This document shows positions 1 through 11,931 of a stretch of 64,000 bases of DNA, piece by piece. Each line of letters starts with the position of its first letter. Position 1 is the first letter of the stretch. Source of the stretch: Cantharellus purpuraceus (taxonomy: Eukaryota > Basidiomycota > Agaricomycetes > Cantharellales > Hydnaceae). Both the position numbers and the translations under genes were made by a program. The notes below the pieces were generated by a model, which was not told the DNA's origin, did no database searches, and saw only the letters and a list, made by a program, of their open reading frames with translations. The DNA lies in contig JALBUN010000009.1 of NCBI GenBank assembly GCA_025174535.1, forward strand, positions 496,001 to 560,000, given 5' to 3'.

Positions 1-3000
1 CTGGAGTGGTGTTCAGAGTTCTTGGATACCCCAATGCCAGGTTGGCTGTCACAATAAAGCATGACTGGAGGAAGGTGGTAACCAAGTTCAGTCAGTAACT
101 GTTTCAACCACATGGCTTCACATCCTGCAAAGTCAGCTGACATGTATTCAGCATCAGATGAGGATGTTGCCACTGTGGGTTGCTGTTTGCTGCTCCAGCT
201 CACTGCTGCTCCACCAATGAAGAAGGCATATCCAGTCATTGACCGTCTCCTGTCCTCATCCCCTGCATAGTTGGCATCACAGTAGGCCTGGAGCATTGCC
301 TGGGAGCCAGAGTCTGGAGGTCCATATGTCATCCCCAGTTCAGCAGTCCCTTTGAGATATTTGAGCACATGCTGAACCGCCTTCCAATGACCTAAACCAG
401 GATTTGAGTTGAATTGGCAAAGTTCACCAAACACATATGAAATGTCTGGTCTGGTTCCAATCGCAAGGTAATTCAGGCTCCCAACAGCAGCAAGGTATGG
501 AACACCTCTCATAGCCTCAATGTCCTCCTTTGACTGTGGACAGAGATCCTTGGAGAGATGGCAGCCTGGATCAAGAGGAGTTGACACTGGCTTGCAATTC
601 TCCATGTTGAACTGCTTCAAAACATCCAGTGCATACTTGTGCTGATTAATGTGCAATGTCCTCTTTCTCCTGTCCCTGTGGATTTCCAGACCAACAATGT
701 ACCTGGCAGATCCCATGTCCTTTATTTTGAAGTGTTGCAACAGCTCAAGCTTTGCTCTGTCAAGATGGGTGCAACTGTTGCATGCTATAAGCTGATTGTC
801 AACATAGACAGGGATGTAGACTTTGATGGGTCCTTGGATGTAGAGGTAAAGGCAGCTGTCCACCTTGGATCTGGTGAATCCCATGTCATGAAAGGCTTGG
901 TCCAGCTTAGCGTGCCACCTGTTTTCCCCCTTGCCTGGTTCCATAGATGGCCTTGTTTAGTCTCCCAACCTTGTCTCCTTGCCTGTAACCATCTGGAAGC
1001 TCCATGTAGACCTCCTCTTCAATATCACTGTTCAAATAGGCAGATTTGAAATCAACTTGGTCCAATTCCAGATCCTCAAGGGCAGCAAGAGTCAGGAGCA
1101 CTCTGAGCATGTTGAATCTCACAACAATGTTTCCATGAAGTCAATCAATCCCTGCCTTCTGTGTGTATCCTTTTGCAACCACTCTAGATCTGAAATGCTC
1201 AATGGATCCATCAGGGTTCTTCTTAAGTTTGAATACCCATTTGGAGCCCACAGCCCTCTTGCCTGCAGGGAGATCCACCACTGTCCAAACATTGTTGTCC
1301 ATAAGCAACTGATATTCTTCATCACAGGACTCTCTCCACCATAGTGCATCAACTCTAGACATGGCCTCCTGATAAGTGGATGGTTCAGGGAGGTCAGGAG
1401 CATTGCTGAGGTTGACAAATTCCTCAAGTGGATGTTGGACGGATGGTATGGCACATTCAGCCTGTTCCACCCCCTCATTCTGGATGTCATCCACCCCCTC
1501 AGTTGGATCATCTCTCTCCTGTGACTCAGGTGGAGGATTCCTGTACTGGAAAGCCACCATGGTTGGGGAGGGATGCATATGTGTGCTGAATGCCTTGGAG
1601 GAGGGTCAGGTGGTAGAGGTGGAGATGGGGATGGTGGAGGGGATGGTGTTGCAGCATCTGGCAATGGTGGTAAAGAGGGAGTAGCTGGAGGAATAGCTGG
1701 AGGGAAAGTAGTGGTCTGGTGAATGGGCACATCATCAGGAAGTTGTACAAGTTGTTGTGGTGGATTGTGCATGGTGGATGTGTGTGAGTGCAGATTCATC
1801 AAAAATGACATCCCTGCTGATCAATACCCTCCTTTTAGCTGGATCCCACAGTCGCCATGCCTTAGTCCCATTTTCATATCCAATCATGATGCACTTGGTA
1901 GAGTGTGGTTCAAGGTGACACCTTTTGGATTTGGGGACATGAACAAATGCAGTGGAACCAAATACCCTGAAATGTGCAACAGACAGCTTGTGGCCATGCC
2001 AGGCTTCATATGGAGTCCCATGGGATAGTGCAGAGGTGGGAGAGCAGTTGTGGAGAAGAGTGAATGCCATTGCTGCTTCTCCCCAGAGAGAAGGACCTAG
2101 TTGGGCATCGTGCAACATGGAGATAATGCCTTCTTCCAGAGTCCTGTTGTAGCACTCTGCAACTCCATTCTGCTGTGGTGTTCCTGGTGCAGTCTTTTGC
2201 CTGAAGATCCCAGAGGATGTGGTCAGGAAAGAAAATTGGTACAATGAGTACTCTCCTCCTTTATCATCTCTCAGGGTTTTGATCTGTTTGCCAGTCTGAT
2301 TCTCCACCAGTGCTTTGAACTGCTTGATTGAGTCTAATGCCTGGTCCTTGGTTTTGATCAAGTACAGGCTCACAAAACGAGATTTGTTGTCAATGAATGT
2401 GATCCAGTACCTAAATCCTTGTCCAGTGGGCACCTTCAATGGACCATGAACATCAGAATGGATGAGTTGGAGGATTTCCATGGCCCTGAAAGAGGCTTTC
2501 TTGGGGAGTGAATCACGGTGTTGTTTACCATGAATGCATGCTTCACAGATTTTGGGGAATGGATTGTCTGATGTGATGTCCATCCCCTCCACCATATTCT
2601 GTATGATCAGCTGTTTGACAGCATCAATCCCCAGATGCCCAAAGCAACGATCCCATAGTTGTAGATCCAGTGACTTGGACGCAGCAATGTGTGCAGTGTG
2701 TGAGAGCGTGTTGCCATCCAGGTATGCCAGTCTCCCCTTGACTGTCGCAGTACATATCAGTTTACCCAACTTGTAGAATTTGACAACCGCTCCTATGATT
2801 TCCACACGAATCTGACGGTGCATGGTCAAGAAGAGGAGTGAGAGGAGGTTGTTTGCAAGTTTGGGAACATAGAGTACATTGCTGAACAGTATAGGTTTCA
2901 AGTTTGGATCATTTGGGCAAAACATCACCGTGCCAATCCCTTCAGAGTACACAACACTATTGTCCGCCAATTCAATGGGAGCCCTATGAGGTTTGAGCTC

Positions 3001-3237
3001 CTTCAACCAATGGCGATTTGGAGTCATATGTAATGAGGCTCCTGAATCAGTGCACCAAAGGGAATTGGTATCAGAGACAAGTGCGTGATGAGGGAGAGGG
3101 GAAATGCTTGCAGTGGTGAATGCCGATTGCGACTTCAACAACAGAGGAGGTAGATTCATCTGCCTGTTTTGCCTTCTGCTTCTGCTTCTTCTCCTGCTTA
3201 GCTGTCTGCCTGTGCTCCAGATTTGCCTTCTTGGCAT
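1..3237 (-). pseudogene. Ty1/copia pol (protease, integrase, RT, RNase H), decayed; runs off the window edge
   Basis: Read right to left, this is a copia polyprotein. The protease motif CTDSGAS lies near 3050. Next come the GAG-pre-integrase region and the integrase core ending in GTPQQNGVAE (about 2200), then the RT start WVFKLKKNPDGS (about 1230), RT and RNase H. The RNase H tail includes SWSSKQQPTVATSSSDAEYM near 150-210, and the 3' end lies outside the window. The RT active site reads YVDN instead of YVDD near 800; a single CpG-to-CpA change explains the Asp-to-Asn substitution and predicts a dead RT. The frame is broken near 1120 and 1735. Family assignment is firm; activity is unlikely. 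Confidence 0.93.
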
Positions 3238-3240
3238 TGG

Positions 3241-3952
3241 CTAGAGCAAAGCAAACATTGGTGTTGTGAGTGGATGCTTGGCAGAAGTTGCACCATTTAG
3301 AGGATGTTGAAGCAGGTGGTTGTTGGACAGCATGGCTGATTGAACAGAAAGATGCTGACAGTTGTTCTCCTCTGTGATAAAGGCTTCAATGACCTTGGCC
3401 TTGTTAATGTCCTTTTGAAGCAGTAACACAGACATGAAGCTGTCAAACTCTTCAGGAAGGGCTCTAATCAGTGTCATGATCACCAGTTCTTTGCCCTGTC
3501 TGGCCAGGGTATATGAGCCATCAGATGGACAAAGATTCTGGCAGAGTTGCATGGCAGAGCTGACATGACCAATCAGTGACTGGAGTGTCTCACCATGAGC
3601 CTTCCGTATATTGAAGAGTGCATCATAGGCATTGAAACAAGTGCCTGCCTGCTTCTGAACATGGACCTTGTGCAGAGCCTCCCACATTTTCACCGGATTG
3701 TCCTCTAATCCCTGAACATGAACTCGCTGCCCTTGTTCCAAGGTTGAGTCCAGCTGCTACCTCCTGATCCATTTCCCATTTCTCCATGGCTGCAGGTTCA
3801 GTGGGGCGCTTTTTCTTGCCATTGACAAGCATCCACAAGCCCTTTGAACATAACCTTGCAGTCATGTTGAATGCCCAGTCATGATAATTTGAATCTGAGA
3901 GCATGGGGAACTTAGGAGAGGGAGTGTCATCGGTGGAGGTGGTTTTAGACAT
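3241..3952 (-). pseudogene. copia gag (capsid/nucleocapsid) of the same element
   Basis: Gag of the minus-strand copia element, beginning at 3952 with MSKTTSTDDTPSPKF, followed by a UBN2-like capsid region (NYHDWAFNMTARLCSKGLWM). The reading frame shifts near 3730, where the second open segment starts. A knuckle-like Cys pattern (WCNFCQ...VC) sits at the gag/pol boundary about 3245-3300. The ATG is the first after a leader following the 5' LTR. It would package the element RNA; the frameshift makes it non-functional as it stands. Confidence 0.85.
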
Positions 3953-4700
3953 GGTTTATAGATATGTGCAGCGAGGGATAGGTATGACTAGATGAATTGG
4001 GTGAGATACAAGTATATTTTGGATAAGTGTATACAAGTTCAAATGCAGTTTTTGATGATTGCAGGTGAACAGTTGATAGGATAGGTTTGCGATGTTGTGA
4101 GATGGTTAAAGATGGTGCGAACACTATGTAGACAAGATATGGGAGGGGATACACACACAGGAAGTGCAGGAGGGTAAAATTAAGTGCAGAGCACCAAATC
4201 CAAGATGTAATAGTCCTAGGGGGGTCCAAAACAGTCCTGAGATGTCCAGGGGGGTCCTAGGGATAGAGACAATGGTCCAAATGGCACCAATCACCTCTCA
4301 GCAACTTCAGAGACAGCAGGACTCAGAATGAGATGGCACAACCTTGCTGCAAATCAGGTGAACTGTTATGAGTCTGCAGACCACAGACTCCAGCATCCAA
4401 GGTTAACAAGAGGCCTCAGTCGACCGGCGAACTAAGGCCAGGGGTGTGGCTTTGTAACACTAGGCAATGAGGAGGGATCCTTTCTCACCACTGGAACCTG
4501 AAACCCTTTGGAAGCTGAAGAGATGACTGCTGGGAGAAACTGAGGGGAAAGGGGAGAATGTAGTGGGTCCAAAAGTGAAATGTGGTTGAGGTTGAAGTTG
4601 TTGTTTAATGAGGGATGAGAGGGTTCGGAAAAGGTGGATGGGAATGAGAGGATTTTGATGATATAAGTGTGTTTGGGCAAGTGTTTAGAGCTGGAGGCCA

Positions 4701-4712
4701 GGGCCCATAACC
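4701..4712 (-). other. primer-binding site, initiator tRNA-Met anticodon-arm type
   Basis: GGTTATGGGCCC directly abuts the LTR end. It is complementary to the initiator tRNA-Met anticodon stem-loop (contains CAU), as known for Drosophila copia, which uses a tRNA half molecule as primer. The same motif follows the LTRs ending at 10113 and 11927. Confidence 0.75.
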
Positions 4713-4865
4713 TGTAGAGCTCAAAAGGGAAGATGTGTGTTATTAGATAAGCCAATTACAAACTCAGCAAAAAAGCGAAATTGTAACACATAAAACACTC
4801 ATATCTCCTCATAGAATAATCCAATCCATACCAATCTTTTTAGGGACCTTCAGTGCATTCCAACA
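4713..4865 (-). repeat. copia 5' LTR (family A, ~154 bp)
   Basis: In minus orientation it starts TGTTGGAATGCACTGAAGG at 4865 and ends GAGCTCTACA at 4713. Full-length copies lie at 9960-10113 and 10905-11058 (154 bp each). Immediately downstream (4712-4701) is GGTTATGGGCCC, the copia-type primer-binding site matching the anticodon arm of initiator tRNA-Met. The untranslated leader 3953-4700 holds no gene that I can support. Confidence 0.85.
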
Positions 4866-4892
4866 AAATGCGGGGAGAGTCATTGTGTTCAG

Positions 4893-6141
4893 TTAGGAGT
4901 TGAGAAGAAGTTTTATGCATGGCTGTTTTGGTTTCAGTCTGATCACGGGGGGATATGAGTGCAGCATATTGCTTGTTAGCCCTATTGTACATGATTCAAG
5001 AACTGAAAACCGATTTGTCAAGCAGGGCATGCTCTTCACTGCTGACTGGCCTGAAAACCCTGCTTTTCTCTTGTGCTGGGGTGGATGCCTTCTGTGCTGT
5101 TTCTTTGGCATCCATTGCAGCTGCAACTGATTCAGAGACTATACTGTCAATGGCTGCTTTTGTCAGATACGTTCTCTGCATGGTTCAGTGCACGCTGGGG
5201 AGATATGGCCACACTTGCCACAATTATAGCACATTCAAGTTTCAATATGATGATGGCTGCAGCACCACTAAATGGTGCAGGAGTGGTCGGTGCAGAGATG
5301 GCAGGAGTGTTGGGAGCTCAAGATGGAGTAGAGTGAGAGGAGGTGTGGGGAGCCTGTGCCTGTTTCACTTCTACGAGGCAATGGTAGTTGCGGTCAATTT
5401 GACAGGCTGCTTCCTTCCAGGCCTTGAGACCTCCTAATGGGAGTACTGGCTGTGCATAGATCTTTTCAAGAATCATTGCAGGGAGCCCTCATGTGTAGGC
5501 ATCTTCAAGTGCCACATTGTTAAACCCTGTTCTTCCTGCCAGTGTGTCTCAAACCATGTTGTGTATTCATCTGCTGACATGCCAGCTGTCATCTTGAGAT
5601 CATGTAACCTTGTTTGTGCTGTTCAAGAGCGATCAGGGTCTCCAAAGGCATTCTCCACTTGTCTAATGAACTCTTCAAGAGTGGAGAGCAATGAAGTCCC
5701 ATCAATGACTGCTTGGGTCTTATTGTAGGCCCATACTTCAGCGGAACCTGCTGTCATGGAAGAGAGGGCATACAGGATCTTGGTCCACTCATCTGGGAAA
5801 GATGCAGGCTGGATTGTGATGGCAAGCCTGATGGCACGAATGAACCCATCTGTCTCTGTATGGTCTCCACTAAATTTCTCCAGTTCAGCTGCCTTTATGG
5901 GATGAGCAGACAATGATGCAGGAGGAGATGTTGGAGGGGAGATGGTTTGTGCTGCAGCGACAGCAGCAGCTGTGGCAGCCTCAGCTAGGTTGTTCTGGAC
6001 ATTGGCAAACTGGCCCTGGAGGTGCTGGTTCTGGAGTTGCAGCTGTTGGAGCTGCTGCACTTGGCTGTTGAGCAAGGCTCGCAAGAAGGCACCAGTTTCT
6101 CCCAGAGTGTCCCAATAGGCCTCAGAAAGTTGATCAATCAT
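4893..6141 (-). pseudogene. Ty3/gypsy gag, degenerate
   Basis: The intact first segment is 172 aa (6141-5623), starting MIDQLSEAYWDTLGETG. A Gln-rich coiled segment is followed by a Retrotrans_gag-type capsid domain (FSGDHTETDGFIRAIRLAI ... ILYALSSMTAGSAEVWAYN). Downstream to about 4893 the frame is repeatedly broken but still gag-like (for example LPLGGLKAWKEAACQIDRNY). No protease or RT follows, so the copy is 3'-truncated where it meets the copia LTR at 4865. Confidence 0.7.
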
Positions 6142-6553
6142 GATTGGTGTAGAGGGTAATAAGGAAAAGTGTTTATAAAGTGTGGGGTTGTCTTATGAGC
6201 TTGATCTTCTGTGAGGGCTATGCTGAATGACAAGGCCACAACAACAAGATACTCAATAAGTGAGAGCCAAAAAGAGATATGCCAGCTGGTACAGTGGATA
6301 TCCTCAGTCTATACACTTGTCACTGATAAATACATGGGACTCACCTGGTACAGCGGATTTCCTCAGAGATCAAGCTGAGGAAACTGTGCTGCACCAGGCA
6401 AGGTCTTTATACTAGATGACACAAGGAATAGGGGAACCAAGATAGGGGAACAATAGGGGAGAGATAGGAGAGGGTGCACCCTAACAGGCTGTGCTGATAG
6501 GGGTGATAAGAAAGGTACTAAAAAATAGAAACTGAGTCATATGAACCCTGACA
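6142..6553 (-). repeat. gypsy 5' LTR plus leader
   Basis: In minus orientation an LTR-like start TGTCAGGGTTC lies at 6553, and the sequence runs into the gag ATG at 6141. Two related blocks (tggtacagyggat...cctcag, near 6270-6310 and 6335-6370) suggest internal duplication. The 3' LTR boundary and primer site are not resolved. Confidence 0.5.
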
Positions 6554-8589
6554 CCCCAGTAGCATCACTATTGCATGCTATGGCAGGCGTATCATTGCCT
6601 GCCATTATGCCTCCACAACCTGTGGCTTCATCATCATGGGAAATGATTGATCTCACCAAAGAGGTCAATCTCCTGAGAAAATTGCCTCGGGTTGACCCTT
6701 GAGGGTTTGAGGGTCAAGATTGGGATGACACCGACCCAATCTGGGAGGGATATGACCACAATCGTGGTCTGCTCCTGGCTAGCATCCCCAAGGGTGCTAA
6801 GTAATCAGGCAAACTCAAAGAGTTTTCCCTATCTGAAATCAAAGCTGAGATTGACCAGCTTCAAAAGGAATATATGGCTGGTGACACCAGCCGTACCTTA
6901 AAAGACCCAGCATTGAAGATGCTGGAAGAAGCCCAGCGCACAAATCATTGCAAACACTGGGACGATTTCAGGCATGCTTGAGAGCATGCCAATATGGGGA
7001 AATCATTCCCCAAATGGGCACCATGGTTCATGACTGCAGCTGACCCTCCCAGAGCAGTCACTGGCCACCTGCCATGACCTCTGGGCAAGTCTGCCCCTAT
7101 CAGGGCAGACTGGTTCAACATCTGCAATACAGACACTCTGGAGTTCATATCACTTCATAAAAAGGCATTGGCCATGCTGTTTGCAGAATGGACTGTACCA
7201 ATGCACAGAGTCATCAAGAGAATGACTCTGCTGGCTTGCGCTGATAACACAAGTCTTATCATCACTCTACCAACCACACCAATAGACACACTTGCCCTCA
7301 TACAGGGGTGGCAAGTAAACCCCAATGGGGTCCCCCCCAGCCATCTGACAGGAGTTGGATGGTACTATGAACTTGTCTGATGTGGACATCTGGATATGGC
7401 TGCAAAAGGTCACTCCCAAGAAGGGTTCTTCTGCGTTCAAGAAGAACCTCTGGACTATGTTCCAGAATCCTGGCCACTGGGAATTATTGACCAGTGGCCA
7501 AAAGTTCTCACCAACTCTTGGTGACACCTTTCATGCTTCAGTCACTGGAGCATATGATTGGGGTTGCTCCCATAAAGAACATACTGAATTAGAGCTTGTG
7601 CTCTGGTTTGGGCAATTGGGAGGCATCACCCCCAATTGTGCTGCTATATTAGAGGAGTTTGCTAAATGCATTGCCTCTGGAGCAGCTTTTAACCAGCCTG
7701 CTAGGGTTGGTAAGCAAGAGCAGGAGACTCAGGGAGTCTCCCAAGCAGCTCATAAAGCTGCTAAACACTCTCTTGCTGAGCGTTTAGGTCATGATCAACT
7801 TAATCATGACCTTGATCAGGATGCTGCAGTAGCAATTGCATCCTCCTCATCCATTCAAGTGAATGAGGATACAGCAATGACTTTGGGGATGACCGAGAGC
7901 CATCTCTCTCCAGAACTGTATGATCAAGACAATCATATGGACACTGACTCATTGGAGCAGCTTCATAAGGAGCTGTATGACGCTTGTTTGGAATCATGTC
8001 AGTATACAATATTCTGATGTATATCTCATATACATCAGAATTTCAATGGTACATAAAGCCAGGGAGTTACAATTTGGATATCTTAAAAGATTTTGGATGT
8101 GTGAAATTTTCATAAATATAAACATATATTCTATATTTTAATAAACTTTAAAAGATAAGACATTTGGTTGAGATGAACATAACTGTTTATATGAATATAA
8201 CAGTAATGTATGTATTAATATAATTGGTATTATATAGGTTATTTAGATGTACAAATACCAGGTGGGTATTAGAGATAGTTCAAATTATGTTACAAGTATT
8301 GTATAAGAAAGAATCAATGATATTTGATGTTCCCTCAAGAGAGTTGACACCACTAAATGGGGAAAAAAGAATTATTTTTGAGAATTATGCCAAAATATCA
8401 AAATATGTTTTAATCTAGTATATTGTGTAAAATTTGAGAGTCATGTTGAAATATGAAAATAAGTTTTAATCTAAGTGTGTTGTGTAAAATTTGAGGAAAA
8501 TAGGTTGTATATACATATTTGTTGTATTTCTGAACAAGCATCTATGATTAAAAAGTACTGAATGAGATTGTGCCTCAAAAAGAGGAGGG
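6554..8589 (+). pseudogene. decayed plus-strand ORF of an LTR element with an unrecognised protein (LARD-like)
   Basis: A long plus-strand coding stretch can be followed through in-frame TGA/TAA codons and one frame change near 7360. It contains EMIDLTKEVNLLRKLPRVDP, EFSLSEIKAEIDQLQKEYM, NTDTLEFISLHKKALAMLF and a longest intact part at 7355-8017. I see no zinc knuckle, protease, RT or integrase. It ends in a purine tract (8577-8589) followed by TGTAAGAACCC, an LTR start, which marks it as the 3' internal part of an LTR element. Several stops fit Arg CGA to TGA. A MITE-like copy interrupts it at 7979-8542. Function unknown; possibly a non-autonomous element. Confidence 0.5.
7979..8542 (-). mobile_element. 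MITE-like / terminal-repeat element, solo copy 1
   Basis: 564-bp copy in minus orientation, starting GACGCTTGTTTGGAATCATG and ending with the inverted end AAGCATC. The flanking 3-bp duplication is TAT (7976-7978 and 8543-8545). A paralogous empty site is near 11368-11380. It has no coding capacity; the AT-rich short frames inside are not genes. Confidence 0.88.
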
Positions 8590-9447
8590 TGTAAGAACCC
8601 AAGGTACTTACTTACTATAGTATATAATTATAATTAATGTATGCAGCATTCCAGTAAGGAATGCTGTCTTCTTGGTAGATATATGCACCCATTGTTAAGG
8701 GCTGGGAAACTTGGGGTTCAATGGAATAACCAGAGTTCAGCTGCTAGTGAAGAAGGGGAGGGGACTTTACTGTTCCAGTTCAACTGGAGACAGAATGGGA
8801 CAATAACTATTGAATTGGATCAGGTGGACTTGGCTTCAACTTGTGTGTTGCGCCCCCTCAGATCATTGGTCCAATATTTCAGAGTTTGGAGTATGGAGTT
8901 GGATCAAGGATCCAGAGTTTGACTTGTCAAGAAAGTACTTGTCAAGAAGCTAGCAACCAAGAAGTTGGTTGATGGGGAAAATCTTAGTCGATATATGAAC
9001 TACTGTAATAGACAGAGAGTAGCCCATATCATTATGTGGAGAATTGAATGATGAGACTAAAAGTGATAAGACAATAAGGCGGATATGGGGTACAACATGG
9101 AAAGGAGTTCAGAGTTCAGACCCAAGTCTGAACTATACTAAGCAATATAAAAGAAGAAGGTTTGTTGTAATCCTTAGAAGGAACTACTTATAAGGAGAAC
9201 AATAATGGAGTTTGGGGTTGATGGAGGTGGAGTTGATGGAGAATGGAGATGAAGGAGATGGAGATGGAGATGGAGATCCAGAGGTGTTATGGGATGTAAC
9301 ACCCATAGGGTGCATATGTATAGTTATTATGTAAGCCAGTAGACCCAAGTACACGTGTGGGTCCACATATAGTAGACAGACCTTAGTAAACAACCACACT
9401 GTACAGCACATCGCACAACCAATATACTTGGTTGAGTTCTGTGTAAC
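8590..9447 (+). repeat. LTR family B (TGTAAG...), interrupted by a solo LTR
   Basis: It starts TGTAAGAACCC after a purine tract, matching the complete 245-bp copy at 11421-11665. A family C LTR (8693-9301) is nested in it. The remainder resumes at CCCATAGGGTGCATATG and is cut at 9447 by a gypsy LTR. Confidence 0.75.
8693..9301 (-). repeat. solo LTR, gypsy family C (reverse orientation), with TSD
   Basis: On the plus strand it reads TGTTAAGGGCTG...GGGATGTAACA, 609 bp, flanked by the 5-bp duplication CCCAT (8688-8692 and 9302-9306). It is the reverse of the 3' LTR at 32428-33043, so this is a solo LTR of that chromovirus family. The reading frames inside are not supported as genes. Confidence 0.85.
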
Positions 9448-9959
9448 TGTTATGACTATATTCATTAATGTTCAGATCCCCGTCTGATCCACTCAGATCC
9501 CCGCGCATATGAAATCTATACTTCATTTGGAAACCACCATGTCTCCATCTACATGTCCGCTTGTCACTGCCGATTCCGCCCATCCGTCTCCGGTTCCGAT
9601 TGATGCATCAGCATCACCATAGGAACCTGGACATCTGTCCCCATCAGACTCAGACATACTCATGTAAGACTGTTGGCCTCGGAGACCCATCACTGGAGTA
9701 ATCATTATTAGATTTCAAAATATGTATCTAAGTTGCCCGACTGGGGACTTCATTCCCAGTTCGAATATCGAATCACACCTAGTTCCTAAGTCCGATCCTA
9801 ACTCTCTAAGTCGTACTCCGTCTCCGAAATCTCGGACACCGGTATTAGTGAGGGCGCAGCACATAAGCTGAAGCCAAGTCCGTTCCAACCCCCACGACAT
9901 ACCCCAACTCCCTCTCCAACTCCGACCCAACCTCCGACCCAACCTCTGACCCAATCTCC
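9448..9959 (+). repeat. gypsy LTR family D, truncated at the right
   Basis: It starts TGTTATGACTATATTCATTA, as in the complete LTRs at 46112-46641 and 47779-48289. It lacks the terminal GTGCGTAACA because a copia family A LTR begins at 9960. Confidence 0.8.
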
Positions 9960-10113
9960 TGTTGGAATGCACTGAAGGTCCCTACAAAGTTTGGTATGGA
10001 TTGGGTTATTGTGTGAGGAGATATGAGTGTTTTATGTGCTACAATTTCGCTTTTTTGCTGAGTTTGTAGTTTAGCTTATCTAATAACATCCAACTTCACT
10101 TTTGAGCTCTACA
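9960..10113 (+). repeat. copia LTR family A
   Basis: 154 bp, TGTTGGAATGCACTGAAGG to GAGCTCTACA, followed by primer site GGTTATGGGCCC at 10114-10125. The element leader runs on to about 10904 and ends within the first codons of gag (ATGTCTACAACC, about 10886), where a second LTR begins. Confidence 0.85.
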
Positions 10114-10904
10114 GGTTATGGGCCCCAGCCTCCAGGCCTAAACAGTTGCTCTAACACTCATATATCATCAAAATCCTCTCAGTTCCATCCACCTTTTCCA
10201 ACCCTATCATTTCCCATTAAACAACAACTTCAACCACAACTACACTTCACTTTTTTTACCACACTACATCCTCCCCTTCCCCCTCAGCTTCTCCCAGCAG
10301 TCATCTCTTCAGCTCCCAAAGGGTTTCAGCTTCCAGTGGTGAGAAAGGATCCCTCCTCATTGCCTAGTGTTACAAAGCCACACCCCTGGCCTTAGTTCGC
10401 CGGTTGACTGAGGCCTCTTGTTAACCTTGGGTGCTGGAGTCTGTGGTCTGCAGACTCATAACAGTTCACCTGATTTACGGCGAGGTTGTGCCATCTCATT
10501 CTGAGTCCTGTTGTCCCTGAAGTTGCTGGAAGGTGATTGGTGCCATTTGGACCATTTTCCCCATTCCTAGGACGACTCAGGACCCCCCTGGACAACTCAG
10601 GATCCCTCTGGACTCCCTAGGACTTTTACCCCACTCGGATTTAGTGCTCTGCACTCATTTTTACTCTCCTGCACTCCCTGTGCCCATACCACCTCCCACA
10701 CTTTGTGTCCCCAGTCTTTCCGGTGTCTATCACCATCCCACAACTCTGCCAACCTCTCCTATCATCCCTTCACTTGCAGTTATCAATATCTGCATTTGGA
10801 CTCTTATACACTCAACCAATCTTCATTCATATCTCACCCAAATCATCTAGTCATACCTATCCCTTGCTGCACACACCTCTAGACCATGTCTACAACCACC
10901 TCTA
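10114..10904 (+). repeat. copia leader fragment, truncated at the gag start
   Basis: Colinear with the leader of the minus-strand copia at 4700-3953, including the tract at 10440-10470 and the CT-rich segment before the gag ATG. No coding sequence beyond a few gag codons. The open frames here are not genes. Confidence 0.7.
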
Positions 10905-11320
10905 TGTTGGAATGCACTGAAGGTCCCTGGAAAGTTTGGTATGATATGGATTATTCTGTGAGAAGATATGAGTGTTTTATGTGTTACAATTTCGCTTTTT
11001 TGCTGAGTTTGTATTTTGGCTTATCTAATAACATATAACTTCGCTTTTGAGCTCGACACATTGATGTGATGTATCACTGGTTAAGGGAAAAGGTAGAAAG
11101 GAGATCATTAAAACTTCAGTTTGTGCCCACAGATGAGATGGTAGCTGATGTGCTAACCAAGGCTCTGGTGCGTGCCAAACATGAGAAATTCAGAGATGGA
11201 TTGGGTATTTGCAGGATTGAAGGGACGCTTCATTGAGGGGGTGTGTTGGAATGGACTGAAGGTCCCTACAAAGTTTGGTATGGATTGGGTTATTGTGTGA
11301 GGAGATATGAGTGTTTTATG
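10905..11320 (+). pseudogene. copia LTR, RNase H C-terminus and a truncated second LTR
   Basis: A 154-bp family A LTR (10905-11058) is joined directly to the end of a copia pol. The pol tail reads IDVMYHWLREK then LQFVPTDEMVADVLTKALV, ending near 11236 with a purine tract and a partial LTR (11244-11320). LTR followed at once by a pol 3' end implies an internal deletion or recombination. It is broken at 11320, where sequence related to 7930-8589 begins. Confidence 0.7.
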
Positions 11321-11420
11321 TGCAGACAATCATATGGACATGAGCTTGTCTGAACAGCTCCATAAGGAGCTGTATGACTAATTGGTGAATGAGGTCATTC
11401 CTCATTCAAAAAGGGGAGGG

Positions 11421-11665
11421 TGTAAGTACCCTAGGTACTTACTTACTGTATTGGTATATTTGTATATACAGCATTCCTTTTGATAGTTATATGTGTCCAT
11501 GGGGTGCATATATAGTTATTATATAATCAGTCGACCCAAGTATATGCGTGGGTCCACATGTAGAAAAAGAACTTAGACTTAAAATCCACACTGTACAGCA
11601 TGTAGCACAACCAATAAAACTTGGTTGAGTTCTGTGTTTGTGTGAACTAAGTCATCAATCTTACA
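11421..11665 (+). repeat. LTR family B, complete copy
   Basis: TGTAAGTACCC to AATCTTACA, 245 bp, preceded by an AAAAGGGGAGGG purine tract. Upstream 11321-11420 matches the end of the internal region at 7930-8589. The sequence following it continues across the copia insertion into 17045. Confidence 0.75.
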
Positions 11666-11931
11666 CTTCATCCTTGATCCAGGACAGAAGTGTTGAGGCA
11701 ATGGCGCTAGTAAGCTAGAACGCATGTGACTCACACCAGCTATACAGGTGTGACTGACTCATGTAACACCTCAGTGTTCTTACCAGACACTGAGGTGAGC
11801 ATCCATTCTCAATTCATTTCGCATTCACTTACAGTAGCATAGTATCTCCATAGGTACTATCCAATATTATTCCACAGTGTTCTTACCAGACACTGAGTAT
11901 CTCCATAGCCATGTGATTACTTTTACAGGTT

